Source of the DNA: an uncultured Coriobacteriaceae bacterium
Lineage (GTDB): Bacteria > Actinomycetota > Coriobacteriia > Coriobacteriales > Eggerthellaceae
Length of the DNA stretch: 8,156 nucleotides
Direction of reading: 5' to 3'
NCBI GenBank assembly: GCA_902796815.1
Contig: CADBQL010000314.1
Location: 1-8,156 of the forward strand
Every line of letters starts with the position of its first letter. The first letter of the stretch is position 1. Under the pieces are notes generated by a model. The model was not told the DNA's origin, searched no databases, and worked only from the letters and a program-made list of their open reading frames with translations. The position numbers were made by a program, and so were the translations under genes. Below are positions 1 through 5,413 of the stretch, in pieces.

Positions 1-604
1 CGAGCAAGCCAATGATAAGGGCGTTGCCGGGAGTTCCGGCCGGAGTCATAAGGCCGCCGATGCCGGCTGCCGCCGGTACACCAATCATTAGGCACCTGCC
101 AAGATTCGATTTGCCAGGCTCGGCACCATTCGCCTCAAGCAGACCGTGGCTAATGCTGAGAAAAATGATGCAGGTTGCCAGGTTAGACATGAATGCCGAC
201 ACGATACCGCAAGCGAACATCATAGCAATTACGAGCTTAACCGGATTGTTTTTCGTGCGTCTCGTCAGGGCATGACAGACACGAAGGGGCACTGACGTGT
301 TCTCAAGCGCGATGGAAACAGCGAACGTCGCGATCGCGAAGAAGAATGCCGTTCCACCAAATTGCGAAAACACATCGTTGAGCGGAAGGATTCCGAGCAG
401 CGGCATGGTCATCATCAGGCCGAACGCCGTCACACTCATCGGGAACGTATTGCAGATCCAGAGCGCGAGCGCAGCTGCGAAAACACCGAGCGACAACAGC
501 GCTTCCCGTGTCACGCCTTCTGGGGTCGGAAGGACAGCTGTGAGTGCTATGAGCGCAACAGCAACTACGAGGCCAACGATACGCTTAGTCGTATTTTCTT
601 TCAT
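1..604 (-). CDS. DASS/SLC13-type anion transporter, N-terminal part (runs off left edge)
   Basis: This is an integral membrane transporter of the divalent anion:sodium symporter (DASS, SLC13/CitT) type, expected to move a di- or tricarboxylate or similar organic anion across the cytoplasmic membrane. The 201 residues present start MKENTTKR and hold several hydrophobic segments (about 9-26, 35-51, 55-73, 84-100, 122-139, 143-155 and 171-185). Two family landmarks occur in the expected order: an SNT-like motif, here S140-N141-L142-A-T, and the glycine-rich loop GGLMTPAGTPGN (183-194), comparable to the GTPPN loop that helps form a Na+/substrate site in this family. The usual third SNT residue, Thr, is Leu here. 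The ATG at 604 follows a GGGAGA ribosome binding site. It begins 12 bases after the stop of the URO-D-family gene, so the two are probably cotranscribed. Roughly half or more of the protein is missing. Family is likely; substrate is unknown. Confidence 0.85.
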   Translation of the reverse strand, partial: MKENTTKRIVGLVVAVALIALTAVLPTPEGVTREALLSLGVFAAALALWICNTFPMSVTAFGLMMTMPLLGILPLNDVFSQFGGTAFFFAIATFAVSIALENTSVPLRVCHALTRRTKNNPVKLVIAMMFACGIVSAFMSNLATCIIFLSISHGLLEANGAEPGKSNLGRCLMIGVPAAAGIGGLMTPAGTPGNALIIGLL

Positions 605-616
605 GGTAGTCTCCCG

Positions 617-1735
617 TTACTGCCGTTTGGCTTCATCAATGCAAGCCTTGGACATCATCTGAACGTTCTCCAGCTTCGCATTAAAGGGAATGTCGCAACC
701 GGAGCAGAGCATGAACCCAGTCGGGCCGATATCGCGAATGAGCTTCACGCAGTAGTCATAGGTATCCTGCGGCGTGCCGAACGCCAGAATCTCTGCTGGC
801 ACATCGCCCATGATGCACATCTTGTCGCCAACGATTTCTTTGGCAAGCCTGATATCGGTCTTGCCATCGAGAGCCATAACAAGTTTTTTGGCTGGAAATT
901 GACGGAAATACGACAGGCCCTTATCCCAACACGAATCGAGATGGGTGATGGGAACGACATCGTACTGGATGCACAGGTCAACGAGGTCTGCGAAGTACGG
1001 CCATGCGAACTCCTCGAACATGTCGGGAGAAAGCATACTTGGCGTACCGCGCCAGCCGCCGACCCAGACACCGTACGGCCTTGTCTCGGGATTCGCGAAA
1101 CGCTTCTCATAGCGATCGAGGTTGTACTCATGGATAAGCTTGAACACCGCAAGAAGCTTATCCGGAATTTCCATTATGTCGTCCATGAGGAAAGCTTCGA
1201 GAGAGCGTCCGCCGCAAAGCATCTCGAACGGAGTGAGCAGAGAACCATCCTTAAATGTCGGGAATCCAGCTTCTTCGAAGCGCTTCACGGCTGTCGGGCC
1301 ATAGGCGCCAAAGGGCGCAAGGCGGGAGATGGGGTCTCCCAGCTCGTTCTTCATGAATTCCTGGTACCAAGTCGGGAAGCCTTGCTCCAGAATCTTGTCG
1401 TAGTCCTCTTGCTGGACTATCTCGGCTTCAGCCACTTGCCAAAGCTCATCATCGGGAATGTCCTCGCCGGGCACCTTGATCCGCGACAGCCAGATGACGG
1501 GCAAACCAAAGGGAATCGATGTCGGCGCTTGAATGCCGTCGACATCGCCCATCATCTCTGTGCATTTGATGTTGCACGTCACGTTTATCTCAGGGCTCGA
1601 CAAAAACTCGCTCATCTTCGTGTTGGTAAACGGCGCAGCAACAGCGGCGGCGCCCGAAATCAAAGGAGTCTTGTCCACAGGCTCCAGGGCTACGGCAGCT
1701 TTGATACGCTCCCAACGTTGCTCGAGAATTGACAT
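617..1735 (-). CDS. URO-D-family protein, probably a corrinoid-type methyltransferase
   Basis: This 372-residue protein belongs to the uroporphyrinogen decarboxylase (URO-D) superfamily, which includes HemE and the zinc-dependent MtaA/CmuA methylcobalamin methyltransferases. It lacks the arginine-rich N-terminal HemE signature (PVWxMRQAGRY), so haem synthesis is unlikely. The C-terminal half carries the best landmarks: THLDSCW (264-270), LALDG-like MALDGKTDI (287-295), MGDVPAEILAFGTP (309-322) and FMLCSGCDIPFNAK (341-354). By analogy with MtaA (H-x-C plus a later Cys), His265, Cys344 or Cys347 could bind zinc. However, the position two after His265 is Asp267, not Cys, so a methyltransferase role is inferred. 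The start is set at 1735 because AAAGG lies just upstream. A longer frame from 1813 would add 26 residues with no family resemblance. The gene sits 12 bases before the transporter start. It may act on the transporter's substrate, for example by demethylation or decarboxylation. Confidence 0.85.
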   Translation of the reverse strand: MSILEQRWERIKAAVALEPVDKTPLISGAAAVAAPFTNTKMSEFLSSPEINVTCNIKCTEMMGDVDGIQAPTSIPFGLPVIWLSRIKVPGEDIPDDELWQVAEAEIVQQEDYDKILEQGFPTWYQEFMKNELGDPISRLAPFGAYGPTAVKRFEEAGFPTFKDGSLLTPFEMLCGGRSLEAFLMDDIMEIPDKLLAVFKLIHEYNLDRYEKRFANPETRPYGVWVGGWRGTPSMLSPDMFEEFAWPYFADLVDLCIQYDVVPITHLDSCWDKGLSYFRQFPAKKLVMALDGKTDIRLAKEIVGDKMCIMGDVPAEILAFGTPQDTYDYCVKLIRDIGPTGFMLCSGCDIPFNAKLENVQMMSKACIDEAKRQ

Positions 1736-1744
1736 GTTGTTTCC

Positions 1745-1760
1745 TTTCGAATGTTCGAAA
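1745..1760 (-). promoter_or_regulatory. Inverted repeat overlapping the URO-D-family gene's ribosome binding site
   Basis: The seven-base arms TTTCGAA (1745-1751) and TTCGAAA (1754-1760) are perfect inverted repeats around a two-base centre. The inner edge overlaps the AAAGG ribosome binding site of the gene starting at 1735. It could be an operator in the leader or a small RNA hairpin that limits ribosome access. The symmetry is seen directly; the role is inferred. Confidence 0.4.
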
Positions 1761-1837
1761 ACCGCAAAACTCTGTGCCCAACGCTCGGCCGCTAGCGCGG
1801 AACACGGTAACATGGCGCAATGCCAGCTTGTTCAGAG

Positions 1838-1843
1838 TGTATA
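1838..1843 (-). promoter_or_regulatory. Possible -10 element for the URO-D-family/transporter operon
   Basis: Read on the minus strand this is TATACA, four of six to the sigma-70 consensus plus an A/T-rich upstream flank. No good -35 hexamer lies 16-18 bases further upstream, so if real this promoter would need an activator. It would give a leader of roughly 95 bases containing the inverted repeat at 1745-1760. A separate palindrome, AAATCG-A-CGATTT (1843-1855), touches its upstream edge. Confidence 0.25.
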
Positions 1844-1872
1844 AATCGACGATTTCGAAGTAATCGGACTGA

Positions 1873-1900
1873 TTCGTGCAAATGTGCCAAGCCTTTGTGC
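1873..1900. repeat. Cluster of GTGC half-sites upstream of the URO-D-family gene
   Basis: Within 28 bases on the plus strand are TTCGTGC (1873-1879), TGTGCCAA (1883-1890) and TTTGTGC (1894-1900). A further TTGTGC lies at 1969-1974. TGTGCCAA equals the core of one half of the palindrome found at 3601-3623. No complete palindrome forms here, so this is at best a degenerate or half-site binding region for the same regulator. Confidence 0.25.
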
Positions 1901-2008
1901 TGATTTGTAGAAAGCCAGCTTACATGGGTAATTTCTCATTACGAATTGCTGGGATTCACCTCAATGGCTTGTGCTTGGAAAGAGCTTTCTAGAAATTGAG
2001 ACGTTTTT

Positions 2009-3487
2009 CTACTCGCTAGCGTCTATGACGGCAAACGAGAGAAGAAGGTAGTACAGCTCTTCTTCGGAATCAAAAATGGACAATCTGTCAATCATGCTGA
2101 AGTCAATGATCTCGCGGATTCGCGTAAGTCGGTAGCTCAAGCTGTTTCGATGCATGCCCATAAACCGTGCCGCATCCGACAGATGAAATCCGGAAATGAC
2201 ATATGCGCGCAGTGTTGGGTAGTAGTCTGTGGCGTTTTCGACATCGTAGTGTTTGAGGAGCATCAGTTCTGAGTACGCATAGGTTGTCGCAAGCTCGTTA
2301 TTGGCAAGAATTCCTCTGAGATATGCCGCGCCGTGCTCATCAGCGCGCGAGATTGCAGCATGCTCAACGCATCGTCCCAGTTCGTTCAATGCCTGTAAAT
2401 AATATAGGCGGCACTGCTCGATGCCATCGAACGGGCTGCTGACACCGCAATAGTAGTCTTCCCCAATCAAAGCAGGCAACTGGGCAGCAACGCTTGTCTC
2501 CATAACGATGTGTGACTCGTTTTCCATGATAACGAGCGTGTCTTCCACTATGCACGCAATCGCCAACGGGAAACGCCGAGTCACGATGTTATAAAGTTGG
2601 GAAATGAGCACCGAGCTCGATTTCGCCTTCTCATGGATCACGTAAACGCGAAACGTGTCATCTGCACTCCACCTTAGCGCGCGGAGGAACAAGATGACAT
2701 CGGACTCGTCGAATGCGAACCCCGAGAAATACCGCGAGAACGCACGCGCCATCTGCGAGGTCGAACTGTAACGCGAGTAGAACCGCTCCATGTGGGCAGT
2801 CATAGATTTGACCAGGATGTTCATGAGGCGCTCGAGGCCCTTGTCAAACGGTCTATTAAACCCGAAAAGAACAAAATGCCCCGCCATGTATCCGTTGGGA
2901 TACAAGCTGCAATGCATGTACTTGTGCGTTCCCATTTTCGAGGGGCGCGCCTTAGGGAACGTGTCTTTCCATACCTCGGGCAAGTTGATCGAATCCCTTA
3001 AGCCCCGCATACGCGTCGACGTGATGCCACCACACTCGATTATCTCAGCCCAATGCCAATGGGTACTCGGCGGATATTCGCTCGAAATCGCAAACGCGCG
3101 CCCATCTGGAGCGTACACGAAGCCCGGCGCCTTTAAGATGGGAGAACTCGAATCGAGCATCTTTTGCAATCCGTCCTCATGATCGACGAGCTGCTGGATG
3201 GAGCGCTCCCATTCATTGAACTTTTCGATAATCTCGCATATTTCGTCGAATACATTCGCACTGTCAACTCCGCGCACCAATATCATGTCCTCACGATGCA
3301 CGACGAGAGTATCATCGGCATTCGACTCGAAGAAATCATTCGCATTACCAACATATACTGTCACATCATCGAGATACGAAGAGGCGATGAGCCGCGCCTT
3401 GTCTATGGTCGCTTGCCCTCTTTGAATCATGGGAACGACATCATCGTAGTCAATCGAATGGTATATATCCCACATGCTCAGCTTCAT
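2009..3487 (-). CDS. PucR/CdaR-type transcriptional regulator 1
   Basis: This 492-residue cytoplasmic DNA-binding regulator is built like the PucR/CdaR group. An N-terminal sensing region (about 1-250) has no domain I can name. A GGDEF-like middle region follows (about 275-390). A C-terminal PucR-type helix-turn-helix (about 425-480) carries HLSDAARFMGMHRNSLSYRL at 435-454, followed by TRIRE. The conserved stretch WERS (93-96) with GLQKMLDSSSPIL (106-118) is shared with the divergent neighbour, where the equivalents are at 105-108 and 118-130, so the two are paralogues. The ATG at 3487 is preceded by AGGAG (3494-3498, read on the minus strand) with six-base spacing. The stop at 2009 lies 273 bases before the URO-D-family gene on the same strand, which makes that operon a plausible target. 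There are no signal peptide or membrane segments. The ligand is unknown; relatives sense purines, sugar diacids or other small metabolites. Confidence 0.88.
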   Translation of the reverse strand: MKLSMWDIYHSIDYDDVVPMIQRGQATIDKARLIASSYLDDVTVYVGNANDFFESNADDTLVVHREDMILVRGVDSANVFDEICEIIEKFNEWERSIQQLVDHEDGLQKMLDSSSPILKAPGFVYAPDGRAFAISSEYPPSTHWHWAEIIECGGITSTRMRGLRDSINLPEVWKDTFPKARPSKMGTHKYMHCSLYPNGYMAGHFVLFGFNRPFDKGLERLMNILVKSMTAHMERFYSRYSSTSQMARAFSRYFSGFAFDESDVILFLRALRWSADDTFRVYVIHEKAKSSSVLISQLYNIVTRRFPLAIACIVEDTLVIMENESHIVMETSVAAQLPALIGEDYYCGVSSPFDGIEQCRLYYLQALNELGRCVEHAAISRADEHGAAYLRGILANNELATTYAYSELMLLKHYDVENATDYYPTLRAYVISGFHLSDAARFMGMHRNSLSYRLTRIREIIDFSMIDRLSIFDSEEELYYLLLSFAVIDASE

Positions 3488-3513
3488 GATGTGCTCCTAA
3501 ACCTGTGCATATG

Positions 3514-3542
3514 ATGATAACGCTTCGCATGCCAAACGAATC
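3514..3542 (-). promoter_or_regulatory. Possible promoter of regulator 1
   Basis: On the minus strand TATCAT (3519 to 3514) could serve as a -10 element. The hexamer 17 bases upstream, GATTCG, matches a -35 poorly. The C6/G6 inverted repeat at 3542-3558 abuts this weak -35 and would be centred near -43, a position typical of an activator that contacts RNA polymerase directly. The assignment is by eye and weak. Confidence 0.25.
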
Positions 3543-3558
3543 CCCCCAAATAGGGGGG
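3542..3558. promoter_or_regulatory. C6-N5-G6 inverted repeat in the divergent promoter region
   Basis: Six C residues (3542-3547), the five-base centre AAATA, and six G residues (3553-3558) form a perfect inverted repeat. It stands out from the A/T-richer surroundings. It lies between the two divergent promoters, nearer to regulator 1. It could be an operator for another transcription factor. It could also fold as a short hairpin followed by TTATT, but the start of a divergent region is an odd place for a terminator. Symmetry is certain; role is inferred. Confidence 0.45.
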
Positions 3559-3600
3559 TTATTACGCTTCTGCCCCCAGGAGAATCCCACCTTTGACTGT

Positions 3601-3623
3601 TTATTGTGCCAATGGCACAATAA
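3601..3623. promoter_or_regulatory. 23-base palindrome, probable operator of regulator 2 gene (copy A)
   Basis: The arms TTATTGTGCCA (3601-3611) and TGGCACAATAA (3613-3623) are exact reverse complements around the single base A3612. Its centre lies 63 bases upstream of the TATAAT at 3675, or about -75 from the expected transcription start. A copy matching 19 of 23 positions lies before the next operon at 5280-5302. Size and symmetry suit a dimeric helix-turn-helix protein. The likely binder is one of the two flanking PucR-type regulators, most simply regulator 2 acting on its own promoter. Confidence 0.75.
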
Positions 3624-3652
3624 CAAGAAAATACTTGCTCGATTACGCCTAA

Positions 3653-3680
3653 TGGAATCGCGGTCAAGCTCATCTATAAT
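3653..3680 (+). promoter_or_regulatory. Probable promoter of regulator 2
   Basis: A perfect TATAAT (3675-3680) lies 26 bases before the start codon at 3707. The -35 region is poor: TGGAAT at 3653-3658 with 16-base spacing is the best I see. A good -10 with a weak -35 downstream of a palindromic site fits an activator-dependent promoter. The ribosome binding site AAAGGGGGG (3692-3700) follows. Confidence 0.5.
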
Positions 3681-3706
3681 TTCATCGTTTTAAAGGGGGG
3701 TGTGCA

Positions 3707-5302
3707 ATGCTCACGTTGAACATCATCGAACATGAGCTGCGCTCAGTTGGGCGCGTTGTGCGCACCCACAATGGCAATCCCTCGTTTTCGGCTTTCAGGC
3801 TGTTCATCGAGCAAGCGCCCTTCGCCACACCCGAAACACTCTACTTGTGCAGTACGCGCGATGATGTGGGCAAGGTCATATCCCGAGACTGTCATGCGAT
3901 ATATGTCAACGCAGAAGACGATTTCCCTGATGAACGCGCAGTCCTTTCGGTGCTTAAAGGCGAATCGGCCCTCGTCGTGTTCAACGCCCTGCTCGACACG
4001 GTATATCGGTTCGCAGACTGGGAGCGCTCCATGGATGCCGTTCGGTTCGAAAGCGGTGGACTTCAGGAGCTCCTCGATATAAGCTCTCCGTTTTTGCAGA
4101 ACAACGTTGTCATAGTCGACCCTGCTCTGAAGTTGCTCGCATACACAAAAGACGTACCCTGCGACGACCCTATCACTATCGAACTCATAACGCACGGATA
4201 TCACACCGAGGAAAACATCAAGAAGTTCAAGCTGCATAAGCGCTTCAAGCCCTGGGCCGAAGAAGACGGTTTCATCATCAACGACACCTTCGAGATATGC
4301 AAGTACGTGACCGTCGTCAAATCCTTCAAGACCAAGTCGTCTTTCTCTGTCATCGTCATCATGATGTGCAACGTAGCAGAGCCGAACGATTACCTGCTTG
4401 ACGTGTACAACCTTTTCATCAAGCGCGTCGAGTTCTATGTGCTGCGCGACTACCCTGATGACAAACCGTCGGGAAATGCGGCAGATACGTTCTTGAAAGA
4501 CCTGTTCCTCGGCACGGCGGGCAGCGAAGATGCGGTGCTCGAGCGCGCACGGATAGCGGGAATCCCCCACGAAGCTCGCTTTTGCCTGTTCTACATTCGG
4601 GAAAAGGATAGCTCCGCGCTTAAATCGCGGCTCCTTTCGGACGTATCGAGGCTCGTCGCGCCAGCTAAAACCGTCCTCGTCGACGAAGCTGTGGTCGTAC
4701 TGTGCTTCAACTGCCGAAGCGATCGCTGCGCTCTGCACTGCGCTTCCAACACCTGCCCCCTCGGACGCGCATCGCTTTCGGCAAGGCTCGACGACATGAT
4801 GGCGCGATACAGCCTTGTATGTGGCCGCAGCTCCAAATTCACAAACCTCACCGATGCATCCAGGGCATTCGACCAGGCACGTATCGCCTGTGAAATCGGA
4901 TGGGGCAAGCGGCTGAAGCAAGGTAACCTGAACATCCCCCACAATTGGAGCCGCATCGTCTCGTTCGACTCGTGCGTTGTCGACTACATGGTGATTTCGA
5001 CCAACGGGAAAGGCTCCAGGCTCATCGGGGGAACCTATGCCGGGCACATCCTCGACGCCATTCGCAAGCAGGACGAAGCTTCTAAGACCGACAACTATAC
5101 GTTCCTATACGAGTACCTTCTCTGCGAAAGACGCGCACTCGTCGTCGCAGAAAAGCTGCATATGCACCGCAACAACGTGAAGTACCGCATAGACCGAATC
5201 GAGAAGCAGTTCGACATTGACACGAGCGACCCCGAATTGAGGTTCAACTTTCTCCTCGCTTATCGAGTACGCGAAGCTCCCATTATGCCATCGGCACAAT
5301 AA
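3707..5302 (+). CDS. PucR/CdaR-type transcriptional regulator 2, with cysteine-rich insertion
   Basis: This 531-residue regulator is paralogous to the divergent regulator 1. They share WERS (105-108), GLQELLDISSPFL (118-130), a GGDEF-like middle region (about 290-400) and the C-terminal PucR-type helix-turn-helix, with VVAEKLHMHRNNVKYRIDRI at 479-498. It is about 40 residues longer than regulator 1. Part of the extra length is an insertion in the middle domain with Cys333, Cys336, Cys341, Cys345 and Cys350 (C-x2-C-x4-C-x3-C-x4-C), which could bind a metal or Fe-S cluster or act as a thiol switch. Regulator 1 has no counterpart. The ATG at 3707 follows a very strong AAAGGGGGG with six-base spacing. 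The last codons double as the palindromic site at 5280-5302. It probably controls its own promoter and the isomerase-like operon just downstream. Ligand unknown. Confidence 0.9.
   Translation: MLTLNIIEHELRSVGRVVRTHNGNPSFSAFRLFIEQAPFATPETLYLCSTRDDVGKVISRDCHAIYVNAEDDFPDERAVLSVLKGESALVVFNALLDTVYRFADWERSMDAVRFESGGLQELLDISSPFLQNNVVIVDPALKLLAYTKDVPCDDPITIELITHGYHTEENIKKFKLHKRFKPWAEEDGFIINDTFEICKYVTVVKSFKTKSSFSVIVIMMCNVAEPNDYLLDVYNLFIKRVEFYVLRDYPDDKPSGNAADTFLKDLFLGTAGSEDAVLERARIAGIPHEARFCLFYIREKDSSALKSRLLSDVSRLVAPAKTVLVDEAVVVLCFNCRSDRCALHCASNTCPLGRASLSARLDDMMARYSLVCGRSSKFTNLTDASRAFDQARIACEIGWGKRLKQGNLNIPHNWSRIVSFDSCVVDYMVISTNGKGSRLIGGTYAGHILDAIRKQDEASKTDNYTFLYEYLLCERRALVVAEKLHMHRNNVKYRIDRIEKQFDIDTSDPELRFNFLLAYRVREAPIMPSAQ
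5280..5302. promoter_or_regulatory. 23-base palindrome-like site before the isomerase-like operon (copy B)
   Basis: Read on the minus strand this starts TTATTGTGCCG and continues ATGGCATAATGG. It matches the site at 3601-3623 at 19 of 23 positions, including the first ten bases, and symmetry is imperfect in the second arm. It covers the last codons of regulator 2 and its final three bases are the TAA stop codon. Its centre lies 64 bases upstream of the candidate -10 at 5355, almost the same distance as copy A from its -10. It is probably an operator for the same protein. Confidence 0.65.
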
Positions 5303-5330
5303 CCGATAAAAACTGGGTCTCTTCGGCAAA

Positions 5331-5360
5331 ATGACTCCAACCCATCCGAAATCATATCCT
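5331..5360 (+). promoter_or_regulatory. Possible promoter of the isomerase-like/suf operon
   Basis: ATGACT (5331-5336) matches four of six bases of a -35, and TATCCT (5355-5360) matches four of six of a -10, with an 18-base spacer. Transcription would start near 5367, giving a leader of about 47 bases. The ribosome binding site AAAGGA (5401-5406) lies seven bases before the start codon at 5414. The palindrome at 5280-5302 would be centred near -75. Confidence 0.4.
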
Positions 5361-5413
5361 TTTCCCACCGGCGCAAAAGAAAGCGCATCGCAAGGACGAG
5401 AAAGGATTATCCG

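Noticed and set aside
362..1732. Long open frame on the plus strand (456 codons)
   Set aside because: It lies antisense to the transporter and URO-D-family genes. Its translation is rich in His, Arg and Glu with no family resemblance, while the minus strand gives clear conserved motifs.
617..1735. HemE (uroporphyrinogen decarboxylase of haem synthesis)
   Set aside because: The conserved N-terminal HemE arginine motif is missing and no other haem biosynthesis gene is present in the window.
1736..1813. Upstream start (ATG at 1813) for the URO-D-family gene
   Set aside because: The added 26 residues do not resemble the family N-terminus, and the ATG at 1735 has a well-placed AAAGG.
1871..1890. 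Sigma-54-like promoter on the minus strand (TTGGCAC followed by TTGCAC)
   Set aside because: The GG and GC elements are about three bases too close together for a -24/-12 promoter, so the resemblance is probably incidental.
1928..1995. Small symmetric words (GTAAT-N5-ATTAC, GAAAG-AG-CTTTC, TTTCTAGAAA) after regulator 1
   Set aside because: The stems are short and A/T-rich with no convincing terminator tail in the right orientation; such words are common by chance.
3743..5047. Long open frame on the minus strand (434 codons)
   Set aside because: It is antisense to regulator 2, whose own frame has a strong ribosome binding site, a recognisable helix-turn-helix and a paralogue. The antisense frame shows no domain.
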